Shown here in pieces: positions 37,918 through 48,445 of a DNA stretch of 64,000 nt (position 1 is the stretch's first letter; every line of letters starts with the position of its first letter). Under the pieces are notes generated by a model. The model saw only the letters and a list, made by a program, of their open reading frames with translations. It searched no databases and was not told where the DNA came from. The position numbers were made by a program, and so were the translations under genes. Origin of the DNA: Bacillaceae bacterium (GTDB taxonomy: Bacteria; Bacillota; Bacilli; Bacillales; Alkalibacillaceae); assembly GCA_017656265.1 (NCBI GenBank), contig JACDOD010000010.1, positions 62,001 through 126,000 of the forward strand, in the 5' to 3' direction.

Positions 37918-40146
37918 TTAAGCTTTCGTAATAGGGGCAAATGTTGCCAGCAATCGTTTAATGCCTGTCGGAGCCGGGAAGGCAATATCCAGTTCCATTT
38001 CTTCTCCTGTCCCTTGCACTTTTACAACCGTTCCCTCGCCCCACTTTTTATGAATCACTTTATCACCTGGCTTCCAGTCGGTTGATCCTCCACCTGCTGG
38101 CTGTATTCGTCTGGGCTCCCGCTTTGGCCCCTTGCGGAAGGACGGTTTTGTGTGGGATGACCCAAATGGTTCCGCTGAAAAACCGCCAAATGGGGAGGTT
38201 TCCCTTTCCTTTCCTTCAATTAGGGATTCTGGAATCTCTTCGATAAAACGGCTGATTTTATTGGCATTTGTCCGTCCATAAATGGTCCGCATCTGGGCGT
38301 GAGTTAAATACAGCCGTTTTTCTGCCCGGGTAATCCCTACATAAGCCAGGCGGCGCTCTTCTTCCATCTCTTCTTCTTCCATTAGGGATCTGCTGTGAGG
38401 GAAAATGTTTTCCTCCATGCCAATTAAGAATACTGCCGGGAACTCAAGACCCTTGGCCGAATGGAGCGTCATGAGCACCACTTTATCATCGTCGGACTCA
38501 TCCTCCATCTGATCAATATCAGAAATCAGAGCCAGATCGGTTAAGAATGCGATTAACGTTTTATCCTCATTTTCTTCCTCAAAATGATTGGTCACCGTCT
38601 TCAATTCGTTAATGTTTTCCAGACGGCTTTCAGACTCCAGGGTTTTTTCCCGGACAAGCATCTCTTCATAGCCGGTTTTTTCTAACACTTCTTCTACCAT
38701 TTCCGTCACTGATAAATATTCCTGCATCTGATTCCAATTCTGAATCATCTTCTGAAACTCTATCAGTGAGCCGGCCGCTTTTCTGCTGACACCGGTATGT
38801 TCTACTTCTCCTACAGCTTCAAATAAAGACAGATCATGATTCTGGGCATAAGCCGTCAGTTTATCCAGAGACGTTTTTCCGATGCCCCGCTTCGGCACAT
38901 TCACGACCCGCTGAAAGCTGATGTCATCATTTGGGTTGGCAATCAGGCGCAAATAGGCCAGCAGATCTTTGATTTCTTTCCGGTCATAGAATTTCGTGCC
39001 TCCCACCATCTGATAGGGGATCCCTGCCTTTACAAAGACTTCCTCAATGGCACGCGATTGGGCATTGGTCCGGTAAAGTACGGCCATGTCCTTATATGAC
39101 CAGCCCTGTTCCTTTCTTAACGTTTCGATCTGGTCTGCCACATAGAGGGCTTCATCATTTTCTGTGGTTGCCTGATAATATTGAATCAGATCCCCGTCTT
39201 CATTGGAAGTCCACAGTTTTTTCGGCTTGCGGGAGGTATTATGTTCGATCACATGGTTTGCTGCTTCAAGAATCTTTTTCGTGGAACGGTAATTTTGCTC
39301 CAGCATAATCACCTTTGCATTGGGGTAGTCCTTTTCAAAGGACAAAATGTTTTGGATGTCAGCCCCCCGCCAGCGGTAAATAGACTGGTCAGAGTCTCCC
39401 ACCACGCAGAGGTTTTGATAGCGTTCAGCCAGCATTTTCACCAGCTGGTACTGGGCATGGTTCGTATCCTGATACTCATCCACATGAATGTATTGAAAAC
39501 GGCGCTGATAAAAGCTCAGCACTTCCGGAACCCTTTTAAATAATTGAATGGTTTGCATAATCAGGTCATCAAAATCAAGGGATTGATTTTTCAAAAGGGT
39601 TTTCTGATACTGCTCATACACCTTCAATGCCATCTGGTCAAAATAATCCCCTGCTTCTTCGGCAAATTTCTCCGGGCTTTTCAGCTCGTTCTTTGCTGAG
39701 CTGATTCGGTTCAGGATGGCGCGGGGATCCCATTTTTTCGGATCCATATTCATGTCCTTCATGACCTGCTTCACAACGGACAGCTGATCCGTGGCGTCCA
39801 AAATGGTAAAATTCCGGTCAATTCCAATCCGGTCAATGTCCCGGCGCAAAATCCGGACACATAAGGAGTGGAAGGTGGACATCCAGATCTCCTCTGCTTC
39901 CTGTCCTACCAGCCGTTCCACCCGCTCTTTCATTTCCCTGGCCGCTTTATTCGTAAAGGTAATCGCCAGAATACTTCTCGGTGAAGCGTCCTTTTCATTT
40001 AACAGATAGGCAATCCGGTGGGTCAGAACCCTGGTCTTCCCACTTCCGGCACCAGCCATAATTAAGAGCGGCCCTTCTGTTGTTTTGACCGCTTCTTTTT
40101 GCTGTTTATTTAAACCATTAACAATTTGTTCTGCAGAGATACTCAA
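37918..40146 (-). CDS. pcrA: ATP-dependent DNA helicase PcrA
   Basis: 742 residues, superfamily 1A, 3' to 5' helicase of repair and plasmid replication. Walker A GAGSGKT at 31-37, Walker [17 protein letters not shown], motif [13 protein letters not shown], and [18 protein letters not shown]. The C-terminal tail carries [18 protein letters not shown], the Tudor-like part that contacts RNA polymerase. It lies between pcrB and ligA. Confidence 0.98.
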   Translation of the reverse strand: MSISAEQIVNGLNKQQKEAVKTTEGPLLIMAGAGSGKTRVLTHRIAYLLNEKDASPRSILAITFTNKAAREMKERVERLVGQEAEEIWMSTFHSLCVRILRRDIDRIGIDRNFTILDATDQLSVVKQVMKDMNMDPKKWDPRAILNRISSAKNELKSPEKFAEEAGDYFDQMALKVYEQYQKTLLKNQSLDFDDLIMQTIQLFKRVPEVLSFYQRRFQYIHVDEYQDTNHAQYQLVKMLAERYQNLCVVGDSDQSIYRWRGADIQNILSFEKDYPNAKVIMLEQNYRSTKKILEAANHVIEHNTSRKPKKLWTSNEDGDLIQYYQATTENDEALYVADQIETLRKEQGWSYKDMAVLYRTNAQSRAIEEVFVKAGIPYQMVGGTKFYDRKEIKDLLAYLRLIANPNDDISFQRVVNVPKRGIGKTSLDKLTAYAQNHDLSLFEAVGEVEHTGVSRKAAGSLIEFQKMIQNWNQMQEYLSVTEMVEEVLEKTGYEEMLVREKTLESESRLENINELKTVTNHFEEENEDKTLIAFLTDLALISDIDQMEDESDDDKVVLMTLHSAKGLEFPAVFLIGMEENIFPHSRSLMEEEEMEEERRLAYVGITRAEKRLYLTHAQMRTIYGRTNANKISRFIEEIPESLIEGKERETSPFGGFSAEPFGSSHTKPSFRKGPKREPRRIQPAGGGSTDWKPGDKVIHKKWGEGTVVKVQGTGEEMELDIAFPAPTGIKRLLATFAPITKA

Positions 40147-40167
40147 GCTTACTCCCCCTTGCTTCAG

Positions 40168-40857
40168 TTATTGTTCCTGTTTAACAGCCATCACTGTTTT
40201 CAGAGCCTTATTCACATCCTCGTAAATGGCATTTCCTACTACAATGATATCAGCATAACGGGCCATTTCCCGAGCCTGTTCAGCCGTATAGATTCCCCCG
40301 CCATATACGAGAAGTGTTTCGTCCAGTTCACTTTTAACTGCCTGTACGAGATCAGGGTCTCCATATGTACCGCTGTATTCCATATAAAAAATCGGAAATT
40401 GGAACATCTTTTCAGCCATCCGTGCATATGCAATCACATCTTCCTTTGAAGGAAGCACAGCATTGGTGTACCGAAAAGCCTTTGCTTCAGGATTTAAAAT
40501 ACAGTATCCTTCCATCCGGATCTCATCCCAGTTCATCACATCGCCAAATTCCTTAACTGCTTCGTGATGAAGGCCTGTGATCCATTTTCGGTCTTTACTG
40601 TTTAACACCGAAGGAATGAAATAAAAATCAAAGCCCGGTGTAACGGATTCCATATTGGAAATTTCCAGTACACACGGAACGGTATATCTTCTGATTCTGG
40701 AAAGTAAGTCAAGCACGTTTTCCAGCGTAACATGATCCGTACCGCCGACGATGACCGCGTCGGTTCCCGATTCACAGATTTTTTCCAGGTCTTTATCTGA
40801 TATGTTTTTGTCTGGATCCAGTTTAAATACATGTTTCCAGTCTTTCATTTCATACAT
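40168..40857 (-). CDS. pcrB: Heptaprenylglyceryl phosphate synthase
   Basis: 229 residues, a TIM barrel of the GGGP synthase family. It joins sn-glycerol-1-phosphate to heptaprenyl diphosphate, giving an archaeal-type ether lipid in bacilli. Phosphate-binding segments [17 protein letters not shown] and [18 protein letters not shown] are present, as is [19 protein letters not shown] precedes the ATG. It is first of pcrB-pcrA-ligA-camS and divergent from glyS. Confidence 0.96.
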   Translation of the reverse strand: MYEMKDWKHVFKLDPDKNISDKDLEKICESGTDAVIVGGTDHVTLENVLDLLSRIRRYTVPCVLEISNMESVTPGFDFYFIPSVLNSKDRKWITGLHHEAVKEFGDVMNWDEIRMEGYCILNPEAKAFRYTNAVLPSKEDVIAYARMAEKMFQFPIFYMEYSGTYGDPDLVQAVKSELDETLLVYGGGIYTAEQAREMARYADIIVVGNAIYEDVNKALKTVMAVKQEQ

Positions 40858-41019
40858 TGTTCTTCCTCCATATCGATTATCCGCTACCTCATTATATCAA
40901 AAATAACCTGCACAAACGAAACTCACATTTATGGAAAATACAGTCCCCTTCTCCACTTGTTTATCTAATTTTCCTGTGCTAATATTAAATAATCAAAAAG
41001 CAAATACGTCTAAAATGTA

Positions 41020-41223
41020 CGATGAAGGATCAATAGTATCTAAATCCTCTTCTTACAGCGATCCAGGGACGGTGGGAGCCTGGAGAATGATTTAGGGAAA
41101 AGGCAGTCCAGAGTACGTTCATGCTGAAAGAGGATGCAGCGTTCATGACTCTGCATCAATCAGGGTGGAACCGCGGGAGATCTCTCTCGTCCCTGGGCTA
41201 TTGTCCAGAGACGGGAGTTTTTT
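41020..41223 (+). promoter_or_regulatory. Glycine T-box riboswitch leader with terminator
   Basis: The T-box sequence AGGGTGGAACCGCGGG is at 41162-41177. Its TGGA would pair with the UCCA end of uncharged tRNA-Gly. A terminator follows (CTCTCGTCCCTGG 41184-41196 against CCAGAGACGGGAG 41205-41217, then T6). The upstream stem I region includes GGC at 41102-41104, a candidate glycine specifier codon, though I did not fold it. It controls glyS by antitermination. Confidence 0.9.
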
Positions 41224-41257
41224 AATGGATAAAAAACGTGCTAAAAGGAGGATATTT

Positions 41258-42643
41258 ATGATTCAGAACATGGATGAATTAGTCAACCATTGCAAACACA
41301 GAGGGTTTATTTTTCAGGGATCCGAAATTTATGGCGGCCTTGCCAACACGTGGGATTACGGTCCCCTCGGCGTTGAGCTGAAGCGCAATTTAAAAAATGC
41401 CTGGTGGAAAAAGTTTGTCCAGGAGTCTCCATACAATGTGGGGCTGGATGCTGCCATTCTCATGAACCCAAAAACATGGGAAGCTTCCGGACATCTGGGC
41501 AATTTTAACGACCCGATGATTGACTGTAAAGACTGTAAATCCCGTTTCCGAGCGGATAAACTGATCGAAGAAAGCCTGGCGGAACAGGGAGAAGAAGTAG
41601 TTGTCGATGGTCTGCCGTTTGAAGAAATGGAAAAAATGATCAAGGATCGTGGCATCACTTGCCCTGATTGCGGATCGGCAAACTTTACAGAAATCCGTCA
41701 GTTTAATTTAATGTTTAAAACTTATCAGGGCGTAACCGAAGACTCTTCGAATGAAATTTATCTTCGTCCTGAAACAGCTCAGGGAATTTTCGTGAATTTC
41801 AAAAACGTTCAGCGAACCATGCGCAAAAAATTGCCATTTGGAATCGCACAGATCGGAAAAAGTTTCAGAAACGAGATTACACCAGGGAACTTTATTTTCC
41901 GTACCCGTGAATTTGAACAGATGGAAATGGAGTTTTTCTGCAAGCCGGGTACCGAAAAAGAATGGTTTGACTACTGGCTTGATTTCTGTCATAACTGGCT
42001 GAAGTCACTCGGATTAAAAGATGAAAATATCCGACGCAGAGAACATGGCGAAGATGAATTGTCCCACTACAGTAATTTCACAACCGATCTGGAGTACAAA
42101 TTCCCGTTTGGCTGGGGAGAACTCTGGGGTATTGCCTCACGGACTGATTATGACCTGTCCAAACATGCCGAATACTCCGGCGAAGATTTTGAGTATATTG
42201 ATCAGCAAAACAATAACGAACGTTATGTTCCTTACGTAATTGAACCAGCATTAGGTGCTGACCGCCTGGCTCTTGCCTTCCTGGCTGATGCTTATGACGA
42301 AGAAGAACTGGAAGATGGCAGCACCCGTACGGTGATGAGATTTCATCCGGCCGTAGCGCCATACAAAGCAGCCATCTTCCCGCTGTCGAAAAAGCTTTCT
42401 GAGCAGGCACAGGAAGTATTCGCTGATCTCGCAAAAGAATTCAATGTGGATTATGATGAGTCCGGCTCAATTGGTAAACGTTATCGCCGTCATGATGAAA
42501 TTGGTACACCATTCTGTATCACGTATGATTTTGATTCCCTGGAAGATAACCAGGTAACAGTCCGGGACCGTGACACAATGGAACAAAAACGGATTCCAAT
42601 AGCCGATTTGAAAGACTTCATAAAAGAGAAAATTCAGTACTGA
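41258..42643 (+). CDS. glyS: Glycyl-tRNA synthetase (single-chain, alpha2 type)
   Basis: 461 residues of class II. It charges tRNA-Gly. Segments [48 protein letters not shown] and a C-terminal anticodon-binding domain place it with the homodimeric type rather than the GlyQ/GlyS tetramer. The start is ATG 41258 after AAAAGGAGG; the frame runs back through the T-box but that part is leader RNA. Expression responds to uncharged tRNA-Gly. Confidence 0.97.
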   Translation: MIQNMDELVNHCKHRGFIFQGSEIYGGLANTWDYGPLGVELKRNLKNAWWKKFVQESPYNVGLDAAILMNPKTWEASGHLGNFNDPMIDCKDCKSRFRADKLIEESLAEQGEEVVVDGLPFEEMEKMIKDRGITCPDCGSANFTEIRQFNLMFKTYQGVTEDSSNEIYLRPETAQGIFVNFKNVQRTMRKKLPFGIAQIGKSFRNEITPGNFIFRTREFEQMEMEFFCKPGTEKEWFDYWLDFCHNWLKSLGLKDENIRRREHGEDELSHYSNFTTDLEYKFPFGWGELWGIASRTDYDLSKHAEYSGEDFEYIDQQNNNERYVPYVIEPALGADRLALAFLADAYDEEELEDGSTRTVMRFHPAVAPYKAAIFPLSKKLSEQAQEVFADLAKEFNVDYDESGSIGKRYRRHDEIGTPFCITYDFDSLEDNQVTVRDRDTMEQKRIPIADLKDFIKEKIQY

Positions 42644-42649
42644 TCAGAA

Positions 42650-42775
42650 AAGCGGAAGCGCCCCGCTTAGCCCCGAAAACGGCTGGAGGACCACCGAGAG
42701 GACTACTTGCGTCGCAGGGGGACGAAGCAGCTCGAGGGGTTGAGCACCGCTGCATGTCAACAAAAACTCCCCACC
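42650..42775. repeat. GC-rich intergenic repeat-like block
   Basis: Begins AAAAGCGGAAGCGCCCCGC and contains GGCTGGAGGACC and GCTCGAGGGG. Similar phrases recur in intergenic spaces of many Bacillaceae in my memory. It follows glyS directly and has no reading frame. Confidence 0.5.
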
Positions 42776-42802
42776 TGAGGGTTGCAGCCGATTTTCTATT
42801 TA

Positions 42803-42853
42803 AAAAAAGGAGCGTCTCCAGTCGGTTTTTCGACGATGAGACAGCTCCTTTTT
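42803..42853. terminator. Bidirectional terminator between glyS and yerC
   Basis: AAAAAGGAGCGTCTC (42804-42818) pairs with GAGACAGCTCCTTTTT (42838-42853) with one bulge. T-runs arise on both strands, matching convergent genes. Confidence 0.88.
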
Positions 42854-42854
42854 C

Positions 42855-43157
42855 TTATTCTTCCTTATAAACCCGGTCAAGTACCATTTCGTAGGCATCA
42901 TTGCCATAATTCAGGCATCTTTTTACACGGGAGATCGTAGCTGTTGATGCGCCTGTTTCGGTTTCAATTTTATGATAGGTAAACCCTTCACGGAGCATTC
43001 TAGCAACCTCCAACCGCTGGGCAAGGGATTGAATTTCGTTAACGGTAGCCAGATCATCAAAAAATCGATAGCACTCCTCAACATCTTTCAAGGACAGAAT
43101 CGCTTTAAAAAGCTGATCTAATTCCTTCCCGCGCAGTTTATCAATTTGCATGTTCAT
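42855..43157 (-). CDS. yerC: YerC/TrpR-like DNA-binding protein
   Basis: 100 residues of the TrpR/YerC/YecD family. A helix-turn-helix lies at the C-terminal side (YHKIETETGASTATISRVKR). The sequence IDKLRGKELDQLF and VNEIQSLAQRLEVARML match Bacillus YerC closely. It is a likely repressor whose target is not evident here. GAGGAG is five bases from the first ATG. It lies between yerB and pcrB blocks as in B. subtilis. Confidence 0.92.
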   Translation of the reverse strand: MNMQIDKLRGKELDQLFKAILSLKDVEECYRFFDDLATVNEIQSLAQRLEVARMLREGFTYHKIETETGASTATISRVKRCLNYGNDAYEMVLDRVYKEE

Positions 43158-43259
43158 CCACTCTCCTCAAAATAAACTAAAATCATTTTTTAAGACTGGT
43201 CTTCTAAACTTTTTTACCTGTTTCAAGTTTGGCACTGACTGGATTTAAAAAGTTAAGAA

Positions 43260-44366
43260 TCACCCATCTATTTTTACAGACTCGGCTATACCCGGTGACT
43301 CAGGGATCACATTAATCCAGGTTTTTCCCGGGACAAAGCCGGCGGGCTGGTCATTCAAATATGGCAAAATGCGGCCATCCGTATTTTTCCACTCTACTTC
43401 TTTGACCATTCCTTTATGGATTAAATAGCCTTTTCCTCCTGAAGTGAGATCAATCGCTCTTCTTAATTTGTCGTCAATGACCCGGTGACTGGTTTCAACA
43501 ATAAAAATATTATCGACGGTAATTTCTTCTTTTGTTTCTAAATCAACGGTTTTGTCACCATCATTGTATCGCACATACTTTTCACGCTGAGGATCGTATT
43601 CAAACCTGACTTCCTCAAGGGGTGATGAATAGTATGTAATTGTGACGCTTTCAGCCGGCTCCCCTTCCATTGAACTGATTTCTGATTCGGTTAAAAACGG
43701 AAGAGAGGCGTGCTCTTTCTTAATTTCATAACCCCGCTGCTCGGCAACATCATAAACTCCATCGAAAAGCAAGTAGGAATTATGAGGCGCAACCCGGAAG
43801 TTCTCCCGTTTAAACAGGTGACGATCATTATCATAGTAAGCTCCATTTAGATTATCGACCCAGCCTTGCTTTAATTTCATCTCTAAATAGGTCGCAGCCC
43901 CATGATAGACATAGATCGCGCCATGTCCTTTTGCCGTTTCAATGAAATATTCCCTGGCACTTCGGACTGGTCCCACCACTTCCGGTCTTTGACTCTGGTA
44001 TAAAGCTAAAAATCGGGTAATCGGTCCCTCAGCCAGAAATTCATAGACGATATCCGCTTCTAACAACCCAGACTGAGGACGGGCCGGGTCAAGGTTGTTA
44101 ATCATCACAGCAACAATACGGTTATCGACAGGTTCTTCTGCCGGCAAACCTGTTAACGGATAAACATATTCAGGAAGTTCCGGTTCTTCTTCCTTCTCAG
44201 GCTCCTCCAGTTCCTCTTCTGATTGTTCTTCCTCCTTCTCTACAGCCGTTTCATTCTCCTTAAGCTTCGGCTCCTGGTTTTCATCTATATTGCTGGAACT
44301 CTCCTGCTGTCCGCATGCAGCAAGAAGTAAGGTTAGTATGATGATGAAGGGCAGTATTTTCTTCAA
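43260..44366 (-). CDS. yerB: DUF3048 lipoprotein YerB
   Basis: 368 residues. Lipobox LLAAC (Cys18) is followed by a Glu-rich spacer (about 28-65, EEEQSEEELEEPEKEEEPEL) and the two DUF3048 domains: PLTGLPAEEPVDNRIVAVMI with RPQSGLLEADIVYEFLAEG, and a C-terminal part ending VIPESPG. Function unknown, extracellular. The start is TTG 44366, nine bases after AAGGTG. It lies 37 bases from yerA. Confidence 0.9.
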   Translation of the reverse strand: MKKILPFIIILTLLLAACGQQESSSNIDENQEPKLKENETAVEKEEEQSEEELEEPEKEEEPELPEYVYPLTGLPAEEPVDNRIVAVMINNLDPARPQSGLLEADIVYEFLAEGPITRFLALYQSQRPEVVGPVRSAREYFIETAKGHGAIYVYHGAATYLEMKLKQGWVDNLNGAYYDNDRHLFKRENFRVAPHNSYLLFDGVYDVAEQRGYEIKKEHASLPFLTESEISSMEGEPAESVTITYYSSPLEEVRFEYDPQREKYVRYNDGDKTVDLETKEEITVDNIFIVETSHRVIDDKLRRAIDLTSGGKGYLIHKGMVKEVEWKNTDGRILPYLNDQPAGFVPGKTWINVIPESPGIAESVKIDG

Positions 44367-44403
44367 GTGTTATCACACCTTTTTACTTTTATACATTAAT
44401 ATT

Positions 44404-46149
44404 TTAACGCATAATCGAAGGAAAGAGTACCTCTTTTTTCTTAACATCCAGAATCCCTTTAGGCGTAATGCGTATATATGGGAGATGAACCGATGATAAA
44501 AACAGTAATGTGTATATTGGATCCCCAAAGCCATACCCATGTTCCTTAATGATGGATGTCAATTGCTTTTCCTTACCAATTAATACATCCATATTTTCAT
44601 CTGACATCACACCTTCCAGGTTCAAAGGCAGTTCAAATAATATCTTTCCATGATTCGCTAAAACAATCCCGCCCCCGATTTCTTTCATTCGTTTAAATGC
44701 GAGACGAATATCACTTTTTCGTTTTCCAAGAAGAATGAAGTCTCCTGTATTGGAATAGGAACTGACCAGTCCGCCCAGGGATCTGGTAAATCCTTTAAGG
44801 ACTGTTGCTATTCTCCATTCTCCTTTTCGGTCCATTAGCATCACAAAGGCTTCATCATTGTCCTCACTTAATTCTTCGGCAGCCAGTTCCATTTTTACAG
44901 TAAATGGCTTCATAATTACGTCATTCATCATATTCAGGCCTACCGGCAGGGAAAACTGAAGATCATCTTCGGTCAAATCCCAATCAATCTCAAGCGGGGT
45001 TAATCCGTGCCTGGACCAGTCAAACGTAACATTTTTAGCATAAACTTCCCCATTTTTTTTCATCCATTTTCCTTTAGCTAGCACGGATACCGGGTGCGGA
45101 TCATCTTTGGCAGCAAGGAAATTAATATGCGCTACCCGTCCCGGACCGATACTTCCTACCCGATGTTCAATCCCAAAATATTTTGCCGCATTATAGGTAG
45201 CCATGCTGTAGGCCTCAATCGGAGGTATTCCTTCTTTTAAAGCAATTTCCAGACAGATATTCATAATGCCGTCCTCATAAAAGGAAGGGGTTGAACCATC
45301 GGTTGTGAACATCATTCGGTCGTAAGTTTGTATATCATATTGTTTTAATTCCTTCAATAATTTTGGCAGATCAGGCCGAATCGAAGAATACCTCAATGCG
45401 CTCGTGTACCCTAGCACAAGACGGCGGTACACTTCTTCACCCGTTATGGCTTCATGGTCACCGTCTGCTCCTAACAGTTTCATTTTTGTCAATGTATTTT
45501 CAGATGCTCCCGGAAAATGCCCTTCAACAGGTTTTCTCATCCGTTTGGTCTCCTGCATCCAGTGCAATACCCGATCATCATCACGCAACACATCCGGCCA
45601 GGATGTGAGTTCCCCACCCTGCATGACGGCATCATGTTTCAGCCAGGAAAGGACACTGGCATTTTTAATAAATGCCTCATCATCCTGCAGGGAAGACTGT
45701 GAATCAAAACGTGCCCACCAGTATAAGGAAACAGGCAGGTCATTTAAGTCATCCAAAAGAGAAAACGCTTTCTTTTTATCTAATAAAAATAAAAGCATCA
45801 GATTATCATTAATCATTACAGTTGTGCCTGTCTGTGATGCATATTGAGCCAGGCTGTGGGGATTATATAACTGAAATGGATGAGCATGCGGTTCAATGTA
45901 ACCAGGTACCAAAAATTGACTGCTGCAGTCAATTATTTCAGTCCCATCTGTTTTATCGGGAAGTTTTTCCCCGACATAAACAATCCGGTCTTCATAGATC
46001 CAGATATGGCCGCTCATCCACTGTTTGAGAAATACATTTAGATACGTTGCATTCTTTAACAAAATGGTAGGTGCACGTTTTCCGTCAATTACTGCAATAT
46101 GTTCACGTAATTGTCTGTTGCGCCATCTGTACCGGTGTTCATTCATCAC
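44404..46149 (-). CDS. yerA: Adenine deaminase-family amidohydrolase YerA
   Basis: 581 residues, the length of adenine deaminases. An N-terminal composite domain and metal site EPHAHPFQLY are present, the latter differing from the DgHvHIESS of true adenine deaminase (Ade). FTTDGSTPSFYEDGIMN in mid-sequence supplies the usual Asp. The deviation suggests another substrate. First gene of yerA-yerB, with a conserved neighbourhood. Divergent from the DUF2892 gene. Confidence 0.88.
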   Translation of the reverse strand: MMNEHRYRWRNRQLREHIAVIDGKRAPTILLKNATYLNVFLKQWMSGHIWIYEDRIVYVGEKLPDKTDGTEIIDCSSQFLVPGYIEPHAHPFQLYNPHSLAQYASQTGTTVMINDNLMLLFLLDKKKAFSLLDDLNDLPVSLYWWARFDSQSSLQDDEAFIKNASVLSWLKHDAVMQGGELTSWPDVLRDDDRVLHWMQETKRMRKPVEGHFPGASENTLTKMKLLGADGDHEAITGEEVYRRLVLGYTSALRYSSIRPDLPKLLKELKQYDIQTYDRMMFTTDGSTPSFYEDGIMNICLEIALKEGIPPIEAYSMATYNAAKYFGIEHRVGSIGPGRVAHINFLAAKDDPHPVSVLAKGKWMKKNGEVYAKNVTFDWSRHGLTPLEIDWDLTEDDLQFSLPVGLNMMNDVIMKPFTVKMELAAEELSEDNDEAFVMLMDRKGEWRIATVLKGFTRSLGGLVSSYSNTGDFILLGKRKSDIRLAFKRMKEIGGGIVLANHGKILFELPLNLEGVMSDENMDVLIGKEKQLTSIIKEHGYGFGDPIYTLLFLSSVHLPYIRITPKGILDVKKKEVLFPSIMR

Positions 46150-46219
46150 GAATCCTCCATTTTAGAAATGTTTACATGTAAAATTTTAAAACATTAAACT
46201 TCTGAAGGGAAGGGTAAAA

Positions 46220-46504
46220 ATGGTAAAACAAAATATTGGCACTGTGAATTCACTCGTACGCATTACATGTGGATTAACGGGAATCTGTTACGGAATGATC
46301 AATTTGCAGAAAAGACCATGGCAGCAAGGAAACTGGACCATTATTGCACTGTCAGCCATGAAAGTTGGAGAAGGAATTGTGCGTTTTTGTCCAGTAACCT
46401 ATTTATTTGAAAATCAGATGGAGATGCTTCAGCCAAATGAAAAAAATCATCAAGGGCAAAAAAATCAGGGGTCAAACCACCACCATCATTCAAATGAATC
46501 TTAG
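46220..46504 (+). CDS. Small DUF2892 (YgaP-like) membrane protein
   Basis: 94 residues. KQNIGTVNSLVRITCGLTGI is the typical DUF2892 opening, followed by two short hydrophobic helices and KVGEGIVRFCPVTYLF. The tail is His/Asn-rich (GSNHHHHSNES), which could bind metal or be incidental. YgaP relatives carry a rhodanese domain before this part; here it is alone. GAAGGGAAGGG precedes the ATG. Confidence 0.8.
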   Translation: MVKQNIGTVNSLVRITCGLTGICYGMINLQKRPWQQGNWTIIALSAMKVGEGIVRFCPVTYLFENQMEMLQPNEKNHQGQKNQGSNHHHHSNES

Positions 46505-46557
46505 TATTTGCAAAGCCAAATAGCCTGTGTGGTATGAGTATGAATTTTTTGTCCCTG

Positions 46558-46610
46558 GCAGGGTTGCCAGCATAAAAGTTTCTCATCGGCAGCCCTGCTA
46601 TTGGTGTTTT
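46558..46610 (+). terminator. Hairpin between convergent genes
   Basis: GCAGGGTTGCC (46558-46568) pairs with GGCAGCCCTGC (46588-46598) with one G-U. GTGTTTTTGG follows on plus. Confidence 0.55.
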
Positions 46611-46661
46611 TGGCCTTTTGAAGCATAAACCCGTTGTAAATGAAAGGGACATTCCCTGCAT

Positions 46662-46859
46662 CTATTTGTCCATTTCCGTCGAAATTGCTTCAAATATTAT
46701 TTCTCTCCCAACGGGTTCAATTCCTTTTTTGTTCTCCTGGAAGATTGGCTTTTCAATTCGTCTGATTGGGCGGTATCCTTCCTTTTGAATTCGCGACAAG
46801 CACGCATCGAGGGTTTCATTGTCTTCCACTCTGAACTTTTTCTTCTTTTTCTTTCCCAA
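46662..46859 (-). CDS. yebG: NETI-motif small protein (YebG)
   Basis: 65 residues. A basic start (GKKKKKKFRV) leads to VEDNETLDACLSRIQKEGY and RPIRRIEKPIF, the NETI family named for its conserved Asn-Glu-Thr-Ile (here NETL). Function unknown. The start is uncertain: TTG 46859 is ten bases after GGAGG and gives the family-like N-terminus, while ATG 46865 is only four bases from it. It is coupled to yebE, whose stop lies in the same region, as in B. subtilis. Confidence 0.8.
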   Translation of the reverse strand: MGKKKKKKFRVEDNETLDACLSRIQKEGYRPIRRIEKPIFQENKKGIEPVGREIIFEAISTEMDK

Positions 46860-46864
46860 TATCA

Positions 46865-47419
46865 TCACTCCTCCAGATCCTTTTTAATTTTCTTCCTTTT
46901 CACTTGCTTTACCCAGAATCCCCCATGAATATGGCGGGGTTCATAAGCTATGATAAAGGCTTTCGGATCAATCGTTTTTATGGCCTCATAAAGATTTAGT
47001 TCATATTTTCTTGGCGTCAGGATTTGCATAGCAAGGCGATTTCCTTCCATCCCATAGGCATCCCAGCTGGTGACTCCATATCCCTTTTCTCTTAATTTGC
47101 GGGTAAATTCTATATCCGGATTGGACGAAATTACATTTACCGTAATATAGCCAAGGGCGAGTTTTTCTTCGATTTTCATGCCAGCGATTACACCAAGACC
47201 AAAACCAAGAGCATAGGCAATTAAGTTTTGAATTTCATTTAAATTTTCCAGGACCAGCCCCAGACCCAGGGTATAAATGGTTATTTCAAATGTGCCCACT
47301 GCTGCAGCAATATAGCGTCTGCCTTTCAGTGTAAAAATCATCCGAACGGTTAACAGGGATACATACACGATATTTACGCTCAGGATAATAGCCAGCATGA
47401 TGATGCCATTTTCAAGCAA
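46865..47419 (-). CDS. yebE: UPF0316/DUF2179 membrane protein (YebE)
   Basis: 184 residues. Three hydrophobic helices (about 5-90, including [20 protein letters not shown]) and a C-terminal DUF2179 domain ([38 protein letters not shown]). Length and context agree with B. subtilis YebE. The start is TTG 47419, eight bases after AAGGAGG; the frame upstream to 47461 contains that ribosome site. Function unknown. Confidence 0.88.
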   Translation of the reverse strand: MLENGIIMLAIILSVNIVYVSLLTVRMIFTLKGRRYIAAAVGTFEITIYTLGLGLVLENLNEIQNLIAYALGFGLGVIAGMKIEEKLALGYITVNVISSNPDIEFTRKLREKGYGVTSWDAYGMEGNRLAMQILTPRKYELNLYEAIKTIDPKAFIIAYEPRHIHGGFWVKQVKRKKIKKDLEE

Positions 47420-47540
47420 AGTGAATGCCTCCTTTATCAGATCAAAATAGACATTTATCACGATTATATTTTATCTGCATATAATATATCGCAATTTAGT
47501 AATCAGTAAAATGAAAATGGTTGGAAAGAGGTGACGTGAA

Positions 47541-47978
47541 TTGGATCCATTCAAAAACATGCATGAATGGAAAAAGAACATGGACCGATTTTTCGGTGAG
47601 CAATTCTGGAATGAGTTTGAAGGTATTTTGAAGCCGCCGATCCCTCAAGTAAACATGTATCAGGCAGATAATGAGATTGTTTGTATCTGCAATATTCCCG
47701 GCAATCAGGATGCTGATCGTATTGATGTGTATATTGATTATGCAACGCTGGAAATTAAAGGTGAGATTAAAGTTCATCCGGACTATGGGGGACAGATGAT
47801 TCAGGAAGAAATCTTAGAGGGATCATTTGAGCGTCAACTGGATCTTCCATTTCCTGTGAGAAGTGATAAATATCATGCCGATTATCAGAACGGCCTGCTG
47901 ATTATCCACCTGTACCGCCTCATCACCAAAGAATCCAGCAAACATAAAGTCCCCATAAAACTAAACAAAACAAAATAA
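47541..47978 (+). CDS. Hsp20/alpha-crystallin family small heat shock protein
   Basis: 145 residues. A divergent N-terminal arm (FKNMHEWKKNMDRFFGEQFW) precedes an alpha-crystallin domain with PQVNMYQADNEIVCICNIPG, a strand ATLEIKGEI and the closing ADYQNGLLIIHLYR, equivalent to the usual A-x-x-x-n-GvL. Relatives are ATP-independent holdases or spore coat proteins; which of these cannot be told. The start is TTG 47541, five bases after AGAGGTGAC. A strong inverted repeat follows the gene. Confidence 0.85.
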   Translation: MDPFKNMHEWKKNMDRFFGEQFWNEFEGILKPPIPQVNMYQADNEIVCICNIPGNQDADRIDVYIDYATLEIKGEIKVHPDYGGQMIQEEILEGSFERQLDLPFPVRSDKYHADYQNGLLIIHLYRLITKESSKHKVPIKLNKTK

Positions 47979-47985
47979 TCAATAT

Positions 47986-48056
47986 GGTGCCTGTCACTTG
48001 TCGAACAACGACGGCGCAGGTTCTAACCAAATAATTTTCGACAAGTGACAGGCACC
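47986..48056. repeat. Perfect 20-bp inverted repeat GGTGCCTGTCACTTGTCGAA
   Basis: Arms at 47986-48005 and 48037-48056 are exact reverse complements, separated by 31 bases. One arm is identical to 17507-17526. The repeat could end transcription of the Hsp20 gene but has no T-run. It resembles a small miniature element. Confidence 0.9.
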
Positions 48057-48083
48057 ACCTCAACCAGAAGGGCCCTTTGAAAG

Positions 48084-48119
48084 CAGTAAAAAACCAGAGT
48101 TGCCGGACTTCACTCTGGT
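48084..48119 (-). terminator. tRNA-Ile/Ala transcript terminator
   Basis: On minus, ACCAGAGT (48112-48119) pairs with ACTCTGGT (48093-48100), followed by TTTTTACTGC. Confidence 0.75.
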
Positions 48120-48138
48120 AAAAAGAGCATAAAAAAAA

Positions 48139-48211
48139 TGGAGCCTAGCGGGATCGAACCGCTGACCTCCTGCGTGCAAAGCAGGCGCTCTCCCAGCTGA
48201 GCTAAGGCCCC
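48139..48211 (-). tRNA. tRNA-Ala (TGC)
   Basis: 73 bases, reading GGGGCCTTAGCTCAGCTGGG on minus. It has a full cloverleaf: acceptor GGGGCCT/AGGCTCC, anticodon loop TTTGCAC with anticodon TGC, T-loop TTCGATC. The 3' CCA is not encoded. Confidence 0.97.
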
Positions 48212-48239
48212 GTAAGACTCTTCGTATTCATTATCGTAA

Positions 48240-48313
<74 letters not shown>

Positions 48314-48400
48314 ACAAATTTAAATAAAATGACGACTTTTAAAATATAACAATTTTTTTAGAATCGGTCAACCGCTTTTTTACCATCAACATCTAAATGA

Positions 48401-48437
48401 CAAAATCCGACAAGTGACAGGCACCTGCCGGATTTTG
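48401..48437 (-). terminator. pbuG terminator carrying the GTGCCTGTCAC element
   Basis: CAAAATCCG (48401-48409) pairs with CGGATTTTG (48429-48437). Its loop contains GACAAGTGACAGGCACC (48409-48425), the dispersed element. On minus, GGATTTTGTCATTT gives a weak T-run. Confidence 0.65.
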
Positions 48438-48445
48438 TTTGTGTT

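Noticed and set aside
41165-41257. N-terminal extension of glyS
   Set aside because: The extension would translate the T-box and terminator; a clear ribosome site precedes ATG 41258.
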